Shown: positions 51,247 through 61,781, numbered from the stretch's first letter. The stretch: DNA of 64,000 nt from Demequina sediminicola (GCF_000975055.1 NZ_BBRB01000001.1:248001-312000); one strand, 5' to 3'. Numbers and translations: made by a program. Notes: generated from the letters alone by a model not told the origin.

Positions 51247-54200
51247 CTGCGGTCCCACATCTGTGAGTCTTCTCCCCTGACAAGGGCCACGAGCTCTTGC
51301 CTCGACAAGAGCCGCTCAGGCCTCACTGTCTGATTCGCGCCCGCATAGTAGAACGCCGCGTCCACGTCCTCAACAGGAATGCTCTTCCATTCCGACCACG
51401 CCAGGCGATAGACCGCAAGCTGCACTTCGCGCGCGGCACGTTCAGCATCGTCACGCGGTGGCCGACCTGACTTCCAATCCACCACCGTGACTTTGTCGAG
51501 TCCTCGCCCGGGAGGGAACACCGCGTCGATGCGGGAGCGAATCGTCACGCCACCCATCGGCAGCTCGACTGCAACCTCGATGTCGCTAGGCGCCCTTCCG
51601 AACCATTCGGACTCAGCAAAGGCTTCTTTGAGTCGATCCAGATCAGGGCTAGTCATTGCGACTGCATCGCCGTCAAGGTCGTCGAGTGTAAACAATGCAC
51701 TGCGCCCGTAGTGCGCTTCAACCCACGCGTGAAAGGCGTTGCCTACTTCAGCAGCGACAGTCGGTTCTTGTGGCACGGGACGCCGCAATTGCTGGGCATA
51801 CGCGTCCCGGTCACGCTGGAGCGCCACAAGTGCCGACGTCGTGAGGTGTGCGGGAATCGTGACCTCGGGTCCGCTGCCTCGCTGAAGGTCACGTTCCACG
51901 AGGAACGCCTCGGCCTCGGTAGCCCACGGCAATGAGGGGTCGACCACACCTGCAAGCGCCTCGGGAGAGTCCAGAGCTTTCACGACTTCAGCAGCCAACA
52001 CACGCCGACGCTCCTGTTCCGCAGTCGCGGGAGCAGGCCACCACTGTTCTGTGGGCGGCGGCACGACGCGCTCGGCGTCGGGCTCCGGCTGAGGACTCCA
52101 GCCGTCGGTGTCGACGAGCCCTGCTTCGATGCATTCGCGCAGGAAGAGGGACGGGCGCGCCAGAGCTTTCCCGGAAGTCCACCACGAGCCCGAGAGCAGG
52201 ACGTGCGAACGGGCGCGAGTCAAAGCAACGTAGAAGAGCCGGCGCTCCTCGTCGACACGATGGAGTCCCGCCTCTGCCCTGAAGGCGTCAATCGACGCAC
52301 GCAGACTCGGACGGTCATGAACTTCCGAGAGGTCCCAGAGCGGCAGATCTTCTTTGTCGAGCCTCAGCGGGTACGGAAGGTTTCCGGCACCGGACAGCCA
52401 TCCCGAGTCATTGACCTGGCACTCGCCCTCGTCGGTGAACTTGGGAACTCCCCCAGAGGGGAACTGGCTCCGGGAACTCCGCCCTGTTCCTTCAGTCAGG
52501 CCGGGGACGGCCACGACGTCCCATTCGAGACCTTTGGCGCTGTGACACGTCAGCACTTGTACTGCGCCCGGCTCGGGTTCCTTGACGGGCGCGGTGAGGC
52601 CCCGTTCCTCATTCGCTGCGGCGGTGAGCCACGAAAGGAAGGCGCCCAGCGTCGCGCGTTCGGCTCCTGCCGCGAATCCGCGTGCGGCATCAACAAAAGC
52701 ATCGACGTTGCGAGTGGAGCGCCCATCGGGATGCGCGACAGCGGCCTCGATGTCGAGACCCCAGGCGCGCTCCGCGAAAATGATCAGCTCTGTGAGGGTC
52801 AGGTAGCTGTGCTCCCGGATGCTCCGCACAACTGTGTGGAGGGATTCCAACCGGCGACGGGCCACTGCCGTGAGTTGTCGACCTTGCTGCGACACCCACT
52901 CTGGATCCGGGAGATCGTCGAGCGCATCGACAATCGTGACAGCCTCATCGTCATCTCGTCGCGCATCCCTCATCGCCCAATCCTTGAGCGCCATGAGGTC
53001 TCCGGGACCTAGCGCGACCCGCTCCCCCGTGAGTAGACGCATCAACGAGTCACCGCGTGATGGGTCATGGACCACCTGGAGCAGCGCAATCAGTTCCGCA
53101 ACTTCCGGGGTGTCAATGAGCCCGCCAAGTCCCACGACTTCATGGTCAACGCCTGCCGCGGTGAGCGCCGCCACGATTGCGGGGAACTGCGCCCTACGGC
53201 GGCACAAGATCGCTGCCGTCACGGGCCGGGAGCGCCCTCGGTGTTGCCCGAGTTCGGCCGAACGGCGCTGAATGTACTCGACGACGGATGCCGCCTCGTC
53301 AGGAATGTCCGTAGCCATCATGCTTTGCACTGCCGGGGCTACGCGCGACGGCTCGGGCGTTCCCAGGAACTGTCCCTTGGACTTGAGTGGCTCCACCGTG
53401 ACTTTGGGATGGACGGGCAGTGCGGAAGCCACGCCGTTAGCAGCCGCCAGTATCGCGGCCTCGTTGCGCCACGACACTGACAAGGTGCGGCTACGGACGA
53501 TGTCGGGTCCGCCAAAGAGGTCGACGAACGATGACAATGCGCTCGCAGACGCCCCGCGGAAACCATAGATGGCCTGGTTGGGGTCACCCACTGCCATGAC
53601 GGGGTGATCCTGGCCAAAGATTCGTGCGAAGAGTTGCAGTTGCGCGGGCGAGGTGTCTTGGAACTCATCGAGGAGCACCACTCGGTAGCGGCTCCGTTCG
53701 ATGGCTTGCACGGCTTCGACATCGGCGAGTTGCACGCCGTAGGCCACTTGATCTGAGAAGTCGAGGTATGCGCCCAGGCGCTTGCGTCGCTGGAACTCTT
53801 CGACCATAGGCATCAGTTCTGCCAGGCGCGCGACCTGCGCGAGGTCTTTCGCCTCGGCCGTAGGGGTGCCAGTTCTGGTCTCCAGGGCAGTCCCCGTCTT
53901 GGAAGGCATCGCGCCAAGGTCTGTGAGGAGGCCGGTGGCCCACGTGCGCGCTTGAGCGGGCGTCACGAGATGCTCCCGCAACTGGGAACTCAACTGCACG
54001 ATCGCGCTGGTGAGCGTGCTCTGCGCAGAGGCCACGTTCACCGGCTCGGTCCAATGGGACACGATGTCATGGGCTATCTGCCACAGTGCAGCATCCGTCA
54101 GCGTGACCGACTCTGGGTCCACCCCGAGGCGCAGACCGTGCTCAGCGACCAAAGCGGCCGAGTAGCCGTTGTAGGTTGCGACGGACGCTGGTGGGCGTGC

Positions 54201-54527
54201 GGGATCGTCTCCAAATACCGCTCGGAATCGTTCTGCTGAGCGCTCGGAGATCTCGGCTGCAGCCTTGCGCGTAAAGGTCAGGCAGAGGATCTCGTCGGGG
54301 CTGATGGGCCGCCCGCACAACTCCTCTGCGTGGTCCAGCAGGTACACCATGCGCATGGAGAGGGTTTCGGTTTTGCCGGACCCGGCTCCGGCCACCACGA
54401 GCGTCGGTTCGAGTCCTGCACCGATGATGGCTTCCTGCTCGGGCGTCGGTGGGGCATCGGGATTGATCAGCGCGGCGAGTTCCGCAACGCTCCTGGCTTG
54501 TCCGAGGACCACTCCGTCATCGCTCAT
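51243..54527 (-). CDS. adnB: AdnB-like helicase-nuclease subunit
   Basis: 1094 aa. A UvrD-type motor with motif I AGAGSGKTETL (about residue 46), motif II LLDEFQDTSPAQ (about 290), GDPNQAIYGFRG and motif VI FYVALTRARSHVLL. The C-terminal RecB-like nuclease (about residue 920 onward) has the catalytic VDWKSGRPP and a following Gln-Tyr motif. With AdnA it forms the mycobacterial-type end-resection motor-nuclease, where AdnB is the stronger motor. It overlaps adnA by 4 bp. Confidence 0.93.
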   Translation of the reverse strand: MSDDGVVLGQARSVAELAALINPDAPPTPEQEAIIGAGLEPTLVVAGAGSGKTETLSMRMVYLLDHAEELCGRPISPDEILCLTFTRKAAAEISERSAERFRAVFGDDPARPPASVATYNGYSAALVAEHGLRLGVDPESVTLTDAALWQIAHDIVSHWTEPVNVASAQSTLTSAIVQLSSQLREHLVTPAQARTWATGLLTDLGAMPSKTGTALETRTGTPTAEAKDLAQVARLAELMPMVEEFQRRKRLGAYLDFSDQVAYGVQLADVEAVQAIERSRYRVVLLDEFQDTSPAQLQLFARIFGQDHPVMAVGDPNQAIYGFRGASASALSSFVDLFGGPDIVRSRTLSVSWRNEAAILAAANGVASALPVHPKVTVEPLKSKGQFLGTPEPSRVAPAVQSMMATDIPDEAASVVEYIQRRSAELGQHRGRSRPVTAAILCRRRAQFPAIVAALTAAGVDHEVVGLGGLIDTPEVAELIALLQVVHDPSRGDSLMRLLTGERVALGPGDLMALKDWAMRDARRDDDEAVTIVDALDDLPDPEWVSQQGRQLTAVARRRLESLHTVVRSIREHSYLTLTELIIFAERAWGLDIEAAVAHPDGRSTRNVDAFVDAARGFAAGAERATLGAFLSWLTAAANEERGLTAPVKEPEPGAVQVLTCHSAKGLEWDVVAVPGLTEGTGRSSRSQFPSGGVPKFTDEGECQVNDSGWLSGAGNLPYPLRLDKEDLPLWDLSEVHDRPSLRASIDAFRAEAGLHRVDEERRLFYVALTRARSHVLLSGSWWTSGKALARPSLFLRECIEAGLVDTDGWSPQPEPDAERVVPPPTEQWWPAPATAEQERRRVLAAEVVKALDSPEALAGVVDPSLPWATEAEAFLVERDLQRGSGPEVTIPAHLTTSALVALQRDRDAYAQQLRRPVPQEPTVAAEVGNAFHAWVEAHYGRSALFTLDDLDGDAVAMTSPDLDRLKEAFAESEWFGRAPSDIEVAVELPMGGVTIRSRIDAVFPPGRGLDKVTVVDWKSGRPPRDDAERAAREVQLAVYRLAWSEWKSIPVEDVDAAFYYAGANQTVRPERLLSRQELVALVRGEDSQMWDRS

Positions 54528-57500
54528 GCGCCACTCACCTGCGTACCCTCAGGCTGGATTGGGCAGGAGCGCCGTACCGGACACATCCCGCACATGTCGT
54601 TCTCGACCGCCAAGAATTGCGGTGCTCGCATGGCGTCAACGATGCGCTCCAAACGCTGTTCCTGCTCGGGGATATCGATGGCTTCCTGTGCATGGCGGGT
54701 GGAGCCCACTTTCGAGCCACCGACAAAGGCTAGGGCGGCACCGCTTGCCTTCTCTACACCGGCGAAGGCATGGTGAGCAGCAGCGAGTTGATACATGGAA
54801 AGTTGTGCGTGAGTGGCCACGTCGCCGCTATACGTGGGGTCACCGGTCTTGAGGTCCACGATCGTGACTGCTTCTCCGAGGCGTTCGACGCGGTCCGCAC
54901 TTCCTGCAAGTTCCGCGTCACCAATGGTGACCGAGAAGCGCTGCTCCAACAGCACCTCGTCTACGGGGTTCTTCATGAAGTAGTCAGCAAGGCGTCGCAC
55001 CATCGCATCCGCCTTGGTGCGCAACTGCTTGTCCGGCAACGTCTCTGTTCCGGCGATCTCTGGCCAGCGACGGTCAAGTTCCGCAGAGAGTTCCTCGTGG
55101 CTTCCCGCTGGAAGGGTCTGCGCGATCTCGTGGATCAAGGTTCCGAGTTGCTGTTTATCTGAGTCGGCACCCACTCCTCCTGCTGACTCAAGTGCCCAGC
55201 GGAGCGTGCACCGTTCGACCCCTTCAACGCGCGATGGCGACACTCGCACCGCATCAGCGTGAGGGAAGTAGCCGGTAGTGGTTGATTGCTCCGGCACACC
55301 ATGCCAGGTGCGCGGGTGTGCCCATGGGACACCCCTGATTGACAGCCGCGCGAGGGCCTGCGCGTACCGTGCACGATCCTCGGACTCAGCGGTGGCACCG
55401 TCAGCCCGAAGCCGAGCCACAACGTGCCGCAGGTCAGCCACGTACGGCACAGTTCCCGCATGTTCTCGCTGAACGCCTGCCGCGGACTCCACCCAGTCAA
55501 CGAATCGCGACGGCCGTGTTTCCTCATCCTCCACGCAGGTGAGGACCAACTGGCGCCGCGCCCGCGACACGGCGACAGCAAATGATCGGGCTTCGTCATC
55601 GGCGATGACCTTGCGAGATGAGGCGGCGATGTGGGTGCGCCTTTGTGCTGTCAGGAGTTCGGGGGTGGCGCGGCCGCCGATGATTTCTGCGAGGTGTTGA
55701 GACCCTAGGACGGAGTCACGCAACCGCAGGTTCGGCCAGACCCCTTCTTCCACACCGACCACCACAACGACGTCCCACTCACGCCCTGCGGCCGACGCAG
55801 GAGTCACGAACTCGACCGCGTCGACGCCCTGCGCGCGAGCACCCAAACTATCGACGGCGAAGTCCTGGGATTCCAAGTGGTTGATGAACGGCCGAGCCCC
55901 TGCAGCAGGCATCCGTTCCTCGAAGTTCTGGGCCTCGCGCAGGAGCGCCATCACCGCGTCGAGGTCTGCATCGTCACGCGCTGATCCGGCCAAGGCGTGC
56001 TCACGCCAACGGTCGACCACCTCAAGAACGGTCCACAGGGTCCAGATCACGCGCCGTGGACCTGCGGATTCCTCGCGGATCGCATGCCGAGCGGCTGCCA
56101 CTGCCCGGCTCGCACGCTCTGCCGCACGACATTCTGCTCCTTGCACACTTGCCCACATTTCTGGCGCGGCCATGGCTGCTGTGAGAAGTTCAGCCGAACT
56201 TCGTGTACCTCCGCCCGCGCGTTCCTCGCGCACCAGGCCACGACGCAGGCGTCGGAGGGCAACAGGGTCGAGGCCCACGAGACGCGAGGACAGGATCATG
56301 GTGACGTCGTCCTCTGTCCACTCGTCTCCACTCGACGCGAGCGACATCATCGTCAACAGCGGCGCGATCGCACCGTGTTCATGGAGGGCAACCCCGTCAC
56401 CGAGCGACGCGCACGGAATGTCGGCGCCCAGAATGTCCGATCGGACGTCGCGCAAGAGTCTATTGGATCGAGCGATGACAGCCATGGTCGACCACGGCAT
56501 CGGCTTACCTTCACTGCCTTGTTGGCGCGCACGCCTGAGCGCGGCCGCAATGGCGCGTGACTGCGCATAGCGGTGGGGCGCCACGATGATGTCGACGGGC
56601 GCATCGGTGCTCGGGCGCGCCGGCACTCGTGCTGACCCGACGGATTGGGTTCCGATGTGTTCAACGATGGCGTCGGTCACGCCGTGCAGCGCAATGGCCT
56701 GACGGTGTGGGTGGGTCAGCTTGGACAGTGTGGCGCCAAAGCCGCCGTTGGCGACGTCCTGTGTGGCGTCCGCGAGCGCGCTCGGGACGGCGCCGCGATA
56801 TCCCTGGACGGATTCGTCGGCATTGCCCACGAGCACAAGCCGGGCACCTCGGGTTGCAATCGCCTTGACCATCGCGATGACGGCGGCCGTCGCATCGTGG
56901 TAGTCGTCGATGATGACGAGATCCCACGAGGGTTCCGGTCCGTCGTCGTCGCTCCATGTGTCCAGCGCGAATGCCGCTTCGCGAGCCACGCTCGCTGGAT
57001 CGTATTTGAGACCTTGATCGCCTGGCAGGGTACGTAGCCAAAGGTTGTCGAGATAGTCGTCCATGACGTTGGCGGCGGCAACCCACTCGCGCCTGCCCGT
57101 CTCGCGGGCCCAGCGGCGCAGGTCCTCGGGGCCTGCCCCTGCCTCAGTGGCACGCATCAGCAGATCTCGCAGTTCGTGTCGGAATCCCGGTAGCGCGGTC
57201 GCCTCGTCCGGCACTACACCGGTCCAGTCGGGGACACGGCCGTCTCCGGCGCGATGGCCCGCCAGGATGTCGCGGAGTAGCGCGTCTTGATCGGCTCCCG
57301 TGATGAGCGATGGGGCGGGTTGGTTGCGGGCCGATGCACGACTCGCCAGAATGGCGTGCGCGACCGACGCTGCCGTGCGGGCCACGGGGACACCGGTGGG
57401 AACGTCAACGGCGGCCGACACTGTGTCGCGCAGAGACGCCGCTGCCATACGCGTTGGTGCGAGGACAAGGAGTCGCTCCGGCCGGACCCCGTCACGCACG

Positions 57501-57667
57501 GCCTGCCGGGCAACGGCCGCAACCACGCTCGTCTTTCCGGAACCGGGTGTGCCGACCACCACGTGGTGCCCAGTTCCAGTGAGTATGGCGTCAAGGGCGG
57601 CTTGCTGCTCGGGGTCCAACTCCGGAATGGAGGAGCGGCCCTCGGGCGGCAGCAACGTCACGTTCAT
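54524..57667 (-). CDS. adnA: AdnA-like helicase-nuclease subunit
   Basis: 1047 aa. Motif I GTPGSGKTS (near residue 39) and motif II VIIDDYHDA (about 265) identify the helicase. The C-terminal RecB-type nuclease has RVERLGEAVTIVDLKTGDP, and four Cys, ERCTLRWA plus CGMCPVRRSC, form an AddB-like iron-sulfur cluster. Upstream of and overlapping adnB, as in mycobacteria. The start is uncertain: ATG 57667 (MNVTLLPPEG) is used; ATG 57709 is also possible and neither has a clear ribosome-binding site. Confidence 0.92.
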   Translation of the reverse strand: MNVTLLPPEGRSSIPELDPEQQAALDAILTGTGHHVVVGTPGSGKTSVVAAVARQAVRDGVRPERLLVLAPTRMAAASLRDTVSAAVDVPTGVPVARTAASVAHAILASRASARNQPAPSLITGADQDALLRDILAGHRAGDGRVPDWTGVVPDEATALPGFRHELRDLLMRATEAGAGPEDLRRWARETGRREWVAAANVMDDYLDNLWLRTLPGDQGLKYDPASVAREAAFALDTWSDDDGPEPSWDLVIIDDYHDATAAVIAMVKAIATRGARLVLVGNADESVQGYRGAVPSALADATQDVANGGFGATLSKLTHPHRQAIALHGVTDAIVEHIGTQSVGSARVPARPSTDAPVDIIVAPHRYAQSRAIAAALRRARQQGSEGKPMPWSTMAVIARSNRLLRDVRSDILGADIPCASLGDGVALHEHGAIAPLLTMMSLASSGDEWTEDDVTMILSSRLVGLDPVALRRLRRGLVREERAGGGTRSSAELLTAAMAAPEMWASVQGAECRAAERASRAVAAARHAIREESAGPRRVIWTLWTVLEVVDRWREHALAGSARDDADLDAVMALLREAQNFEERMPAAGARPFINHLESQDFAVDSLGARAQGVDAVEFVTPASAAGREWDVVVVVGVEEGVWPNLRLRDSVLGSQHLAEIIGGRATPELLTAQRRTHIAASSRKVIADDEARSFAVAVSRARRQLVLTCVEDEETRPSRFVDWVESAAGVQREHAGTVPYVADLRHVVARLRADGATAESEDRARYAQALARLSIRGVPWAHPRTWHGVPEQSTTTGYFPHADAVRVSPSRVEGVERCTLRWALESAGGVGADSDKQQLGTLIHEIAQTLPAGSHEELSAELDRRWPEIAGTETLPDKQLRTKADAMVRRLADYFMKNPVDEVLLEQRFSVTIGDAELAGSADRVERLGEAVTIVDLKTGDPTYSGDVATHAQLSMYQLAAAHHAFAGVEKASGAALAFVGGSKVGSTRHAQEAIDIPEQEQRLERIVDAMRAPQFLAVENDMCGMCPVRRSCPIQPEGTQVSGA

Positions 57668-57744
57668 AAGGAGTACTTCACCACAACGCGCTGACATGCG
57701 GCGTCCCATGCACGGCTCACGCGTGGAGGACAGCTCATCGTGTC

Positions 57745-58695
57745 TTAGCTGTCGCTATCGGGCTCGGGTGTGGGGCTGGGCGCGGGCACCGGCTCGTCAG
57801 GATATGGCCACGGATTGGCGGTGCAATTGTCCGGCAACTGAGCTTGGTCCGTCATGATGAATGCGACACCGCTTGCGCAAGTGCCGTCCTCTTCTCCCAT
57901 CACGTGGCCCAAGCCATGCGAGACCAGATACGCACGTGAACCGGCCCTGTCGTCGCCGTACGTAGGGATTCCTGCAGACCAGTCGTAGGCGCTGATCATG
58001 ACGAGTCCCGCATCGGCGCAACTCTTGTTGTCATCTTCGGCGGTAGGCGAGGGTTCGACCGACGGTTCGGGAGTGGCGCTCGCATCGCCGACAGCACCCT
58101 CTTCAGGAGCGTCATCCGTGATTCCTAGCGACGACGCCGCGTGTGGGTTGGGGCACGTGGCAGCCGCGGTGTAGGGCGACGCAATCGCCACTCGGATATC
58201 TGCAGCACCCGAGGTCGGCACGTACTCGTAGCGGCCACGCGCACCCCAGCCGCGTGGGTCATTGAGAATGCTCAAAACGTAGTCAGCGAGCGCATCCCCG
58301 TTCATCGCAAGGCCCTCTTCGTAGTCAACCCGCACGTATCGCACACCTTGCGCGTCTCCTGTGGGCTCCCCATCCTGGGTTGCGGTGACGTAAACGCCGT
58401 TACTGGCCGATGACACGGTGAAAGTGGTAATCCCTGCGAGCCGGTCACCGTCGTCAAGTTCGCGCGTGATGGGCTCCATCGGGGGGAGCGAAACCTCGAC
58501 AGTGGGGGCGACGTCGGGCGTCGGAGAGGTGGAAGGGGTGGCTTCAGGCTGTGCGAGATTGGATCCGACCAACCCGGTCATCCATCCCACGGCTATACCG
58601 GCGATGAACGCCGCAATCACCGTCACTGCAATGGCTTTCGCGGGAGGAAAGTGGATTCCCCTGGCCGCGAACAGGCCCTTGCTCCGTGCTTTCAC
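57745..58695 (-). CDS. DUF3152 family secreted protein (metalloprotease-like)
   Basis: About 316 aa. One membrane helix (about residues 18-42) and a Pro/Ser/Thr-rich linker, then the DUF3152 domain with ILNDPRGWGARGRYEYV, VMISAYDWSAGIPTY and YLVSHGLGHVMGEEDGTC. The HExxH zinc motif of the family reads HGLGH, so the catalytic Glu is missing; the two His remain. A Ser/Glu/Pro insert separates the two halves. GTG 58695 is the most likely start; upstream ATGs at 58749 and 58797 are possible. It is divergent from the DUF3107 gene. Confidence 0.88.
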   Translation of the reverse strand: MKARSKGLFAARGIHFPPAKAIAVTVIAAFIAGIAVGWMTGLVGSNLAQPEATPSTSPTPDVAPTVEVSLPPMEPITRELDDGDRLAGITTFTVSSASNGVYVTATQDGEPTGDAQGVRYVRVDYEEGLAMNGDALADYVLSILNDPRGWGARGRYEYVPTSGAADIRVAIASPYTAAATCPNPHAASSLGITDDAPEEGAVGDASATPEPSVEPSPTAEDDNKSCADAGLVMISAYDWSAGIPTYGDDRAGSRAYLVSHGLGHVMGEEDGTCASGVAFIMTDQAQLPDNCTANPWPYPDEPVPAPSPTPEPDSDS

Positions 58696-58763
58696 CCCTC
58701 TACGATAGTCAACACATCGACTTATCCATGCATCTATGGAACTGAGCATCAACGGAGGCGGCA

Positions 58764-58982
58764 GTGGAGATTCGTATCGGCGTGCAGAACGTGGCACGCG
58801 AGATTGTTATCGAAACCGACATGAGCAGTGACGACGTGGCAGCTGCCGTTGCCGATGCCGTAGGCGGTGCCACGCTTGATCTTTCCGACTCCAAGGGGCG
58901 TCGCTTGGTGGTGCCTGCTGGCGCTCTCGGCTACGTCGAGATCGGGGAAGAAGAGAAGCGCCGCGTCGGCTTCGGCGCCTGA
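58764..58982 (+). CDS. DUF3107 family small protein
   Basis: A 72-aa protein of the actinobacterial DUF3107 (TB9.4) family: MEIRIGVQNVAREIVIETDMSSDDVAAAV, then a hydrophobic GRRLVVPAGALGYVEIG ending in a short basic tail. The function is not known. GTG 58764 is preceded by GGAGG at close spacing. It precedes the rhlE-like gene, as in mycobacteria. Confidence 0.93.
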   Translation: MEIRIGVQNVAREIVIETDMSSDDVAAAVADAVGGATLDLSDSKGRRLVVPAGALGYVEIGEEEKRRVGFGA

Positions 58983-58996
58983 CTCACCGCGCCTCT

Positions 58997-59026
58997 TGAG
59001 GCTCTGCGCGGACGACACGGTAGACT
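58997..59026 (+). promoter_or_regulatory. Candidate promoter of the DEAD-box helicase gene with long leader
   Basis: TTGAGG (58997-59002), about 18-19 bp, then TAGACT (about 59021-59026) form a plausible promoter. It would give a 5' leader of about 145 nt before ATG 59177. The leader has no clear gene but can pair with itself, which fits autoregulation seen in some RNA-helicase genes. Confidence 0.4.
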
Positions 59027-59176
59027 GAGGACTGACCCGGGGTTGACCGGTCGTCATGTGAAGCGCGGCGCCGCTATAGAGAGCGCAGGCCGCTAGCCCA
59101 AGATGATTCGCGATCGGCTACCCGCCGATGAAGGACGCTCAAAAGAGAAGCACCTTCCGAATCCTCGAAGGATGAC

Positions 59177-60799
59177 ATGACCGAGACACACGCCAGTGTG
59201 CAAACTGCAGACCAAACATTCGCCGATTTCTCAGTGAATCCTCGCATTGTCGAGGCGCTCGCCGATTCCGGCATTATCTCCCCCTTCCCCATCCAGGCGA
59301 TGACGTTGCCCGTCGCGCTGTCGGGACACGACATCATCGGCCAGGCCAAGACTGGAACCGGTAAGACCCTGGGCTTTGGTGTCCCGGCTCTCCACCGCAC
59401 CGTCTCGCCTGGCGAAGAGGGCTTCGACGAGTTGGACGAGCCGGGCAAGCCGCAGGCGCTGATCGTCGCTCCTACCCGTGAGCTCGCCGTTCAGGTGGCC
59501 GGAGACCTCGAGACCGCTTCCAAGAAGCGCTCCACCCGCATCGTCCAGATTTACGGTGGCCGTGCGTACGAGCCCCAGATCGAGGCGCTCAACCGTGGCG
59601 CTGAAGTGGTGGTGGGTACGCCCGGCCGCATGATCGATCTGCTCAACCAGGGCCACCTGGACCTGCGCTATGTGCGCACCGTGGTCTTGGACGAGGCCGA
59701 TGAGATGCTGGACCTGGGCTTCCTGCCCGACGTCGAGAAGCTCCTCGCAGCAACGCCCGCATCGCGCCACACCATGCTGTTCTCCGCAACGATGCCTGGT
59801 GCGGTTGTCTCGCTGGCTCGCCGTTACATGATTCAGCCGACCCACATCCGTGCCGCCGAGCCTGACGACGATGGCGCCACCGTGAAGGCCACCACGCAGT
59901 TCGTGTACCGCGCCCACGCCTTGGACAAGGTTGAGGTGCTCGCACGCATCCTTCAGTCCGAAGGCCGCGGCCGCACGGTGGTCTTTGCCCGCACCAAGCG
60001 CACCGCCGCCAAGGTGTCCGATGAACTGCAGACCCGCGGATTCGCCGCTGGCGCTATTCACGGCGACCTGGGTCAGGGCGCCCGTGAACAGGCACTGCGA
60101 GCGTTCCGCAACTCAAAGATCGACGTTCTGGTCGCCACCGATGTGGCAGCACGCGGCATCGACGTTGATGACGTTACCCACGTCATCAACTACCAGTGCC
60201 CCGAGGACGAGAAGACGTACCTGCACCGCATCGGCCGCACCGGCCGCGCTGGCAAGACGGGTACGGCAGTCACCTTCGTAGACTGGGACGATATTCCGCG
60301 CTGGACGCTGATCGACAAGGCCCTTGACCTGGGCTACCCAGAACCCACCGAGACGTACTCGACGTCGCCGCACCTCTACGAGGACCTGGGGATCCCCGAG
60401 GGCACCAAGGGACGCCTGGCACGCGACAAGCGCACGCTGGCTGGACTGGACGCGGAGAAGCTCGAAGACCTCGGCGAGACAGGCAAGAAGCCTTCCTCCG
60501 GTGGGCGTGATGGTGGTCGCGGCGGCAACGGCGGTGGACGTCAGAGCCAGGGCCGTGGAAACGGTGGCGGACGGGGCGGTTCCGGTGGCGGACGCGGTCG
60601 TGGTCGCACTGGGGGCCAGAGTTCGCGCGGCGGTGACGGTAGCGACAAGCAGGCCGATGCCGCGAAGACAGCGAGCACCACACGTTCCGGTGGCAACTCC
60701 GAGGGCGGCCAGCGCCGTCGTCGTCGCCGTCGTTCCGGTGGCGGCCAGGGTGGCAACGCTCAGGGCAACCAGAGCACGGCCCCCGCAACCTCGGAGTAA
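59177..60799 (+). CDS. rhlE: DEAD-box RNA helicase (RhlE-like)
   Basis: 540 aa. Helicase motifs in order: Q-motif region FPIQAMTLPVAL, motif I AKTGTGKT (near residue 58), Ia PTRELAVQ, II DEAD (VLDEADEML, about 175), III SAT, and VI HRIGRTGRAG. The C-terminal tail (about 110 residues) is rich in RGG/GGR and basic residues and probably binds RNA non-specifically. Such proteins help remodel ribosomal RNA or RNA decay in the cold. Confidence 0.95.
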   Translation: MTETHASVQTADQTFADFSVNPRIVEALADSGIISPFPIQAMTLPVALSGHDIIGQAKTGTGKTLGFGVPALHRTVSPGEEGFDELDEPGKPQALIVAPTRELAVQVAGDLETASKKRSTRIVQIYGGRAYEPQIEALNRGAEVVVGTPGRMIDLLNQGHLDLRYVRTVVLDEADEMLDLGFLPDVEKLLAATPASRHTMLFSATMPGAVVSLARRYMIQPTHIRAAEPDDDGATVKATTQFVYRAHALDKVEVLARILQSEGRGRTVVFARTKRTAAKVSDELQTRGFAAGAIHGDLGQGAREQALRAFRNSKIDVLVATDVAARGIDVDDVTHVINYQCPEDEKTYLHRIGRTGRAGKTGTAVTFVDWDDIPRWTLIDKALDLGYPEPTETYSTSPHLYEDLGIPEGTKGRLARDKRTLAGLDAEKLEDLGETGKKPSSGGRDGGRGGNGGGRQSQGRGNGGGRGGSGGGRGRGRTGGQSSRGGDGSDKQADAAKTASTTRSGGNSEGGQRRRRRRRSGGGQGGNAQGNQSTAPATSE

Positions 60800-60805
60800 C
60801 GCGTC

Positions 60806-61684
60806 ATGGCCGACTACAAGGTCCTCCTGTTTTACATTTTCACGCCGCTGAGCGACCCCGATGCAGTGCGCCTGTGGCAACGTGATTTGTGTGAGTCTCT
60901 TGGCCTCGGTGGCCGGATCATCCTGTCCAAGGACGGAATGAACGGCACCGTGGGCGGAGAGATCAAGGCGGTCAAGCAGTACCTCCGCAAGACGCGGGAG
61001 TACGCGGCCTTCAAGCCCATGGACGTCAAGTGGTCGATGGGCACGGGCAACGACTTTCCAAAGCTCAGCGTCAAGGTCCGTGACGAACTGGTGAGCTTCG
61101 GCGCACCCGGTGAGTTGAAGGTCGACGAGAACGGCGTGATCGGCGGCGGCAAGCATTTGACGCCCGATGCTCTCCACGAGTTGGTCGAGGAGCGGGAGGT
61201 CACGTTCTTCGATGGCCGTAACGCTGTCGAGGCGGAGATCGGACGCTTCAAGAACGCTGTCGTTCCCGATGTAGAGACCACGCGTGACTTTGTGGCCGAA
61301 CTCGAGTCCGGCAAATACGACCACCTCAAGGACTCCCCTGTGGTGACGTACTGCACCGGCGGAATCCGTTGCGAAGTGCTCAGTTCACTGATGATCAATC
61401 GAGGCTTTAACGAGGTCTACCAACTCGACGGCGGCATCGTCCGTTATGGCGAGGCGTACCGTGACTCCGGTTTATGGGAAGGCTCACTGTACGTGTTCGA
61501 CGGCCGTGAGGCTGTCACGTTCAGCGACGATGCAGCGGTGATCTCAACGTGCACCATCTGCGATGAGCCTTCAAACCGTCTCCAGAACTGTGACGACCCC
61601 GCCTGCCGTGAGCAGTTCGTGGTGTGTGTGACGTGCACTGAAGAAGATCGCTTTTGTGACGCCCACGCAGCACTCAAGCAATAA
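60806..61684 (+). CDS. trhO: tRNA uridine(34) hydroxylase TrhO (rhodanese family)
   Basis: A 292-aa protein that makes 5-hydroxyuridine at tRNA position 34 with oxygen. The N-terminal [15 protein letters not shown] begins a UPF0176 domain with GTVGG. The rhodanese domain has the active-site Cys in [13 protein letters not shown], and a late Cys cluster ([19 protein letters not shown]) probably binds zinc. It begins 6 bp after the helicase stop, so the two are likely co-transcribed. Confidence 0.93.
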   Translation: MADYKVLLFYIFTPLSDPDAVRLWQRDLCESLGLGGRIILSKDGMNGTVGGEIKAVKQYLRKTREYAAFKPMDVKWSMGTGNDFPKLSVKVRDELVSFGAPGELKVDENGVIGGGKHLTPDALHELVEEREVTFFDGRNAVEAEIGRFKNAVVPDVETTRDFVAELESGKYDHLKDSPVVTYCTGGIRCEVLSSLMINRGFNEVYQLDGGIVRYGEAYRDSGLWEGSLYVFDGREAVTFSDDAAVISTCTICDEPSNRLQNCDDPACREQFVVCVTCTEEDRFCDAHAALKQ

Positions 61685-61781
61685 CGAGCCGCACGCAGCC
61701 AAACTGTCGCCCTTCAACGATGGACGGCAAGAAAGTAACAATGAACGGCCTGAGAGCGCAGTTTCAGATGCGGCGAGGTGG

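Noticed and set aside
60113-61324. 403-codon minus-strand frame
   Set aside because: Shadow of the DEAD-box helicase and trhO. The plus-strand genes have full motif sets.
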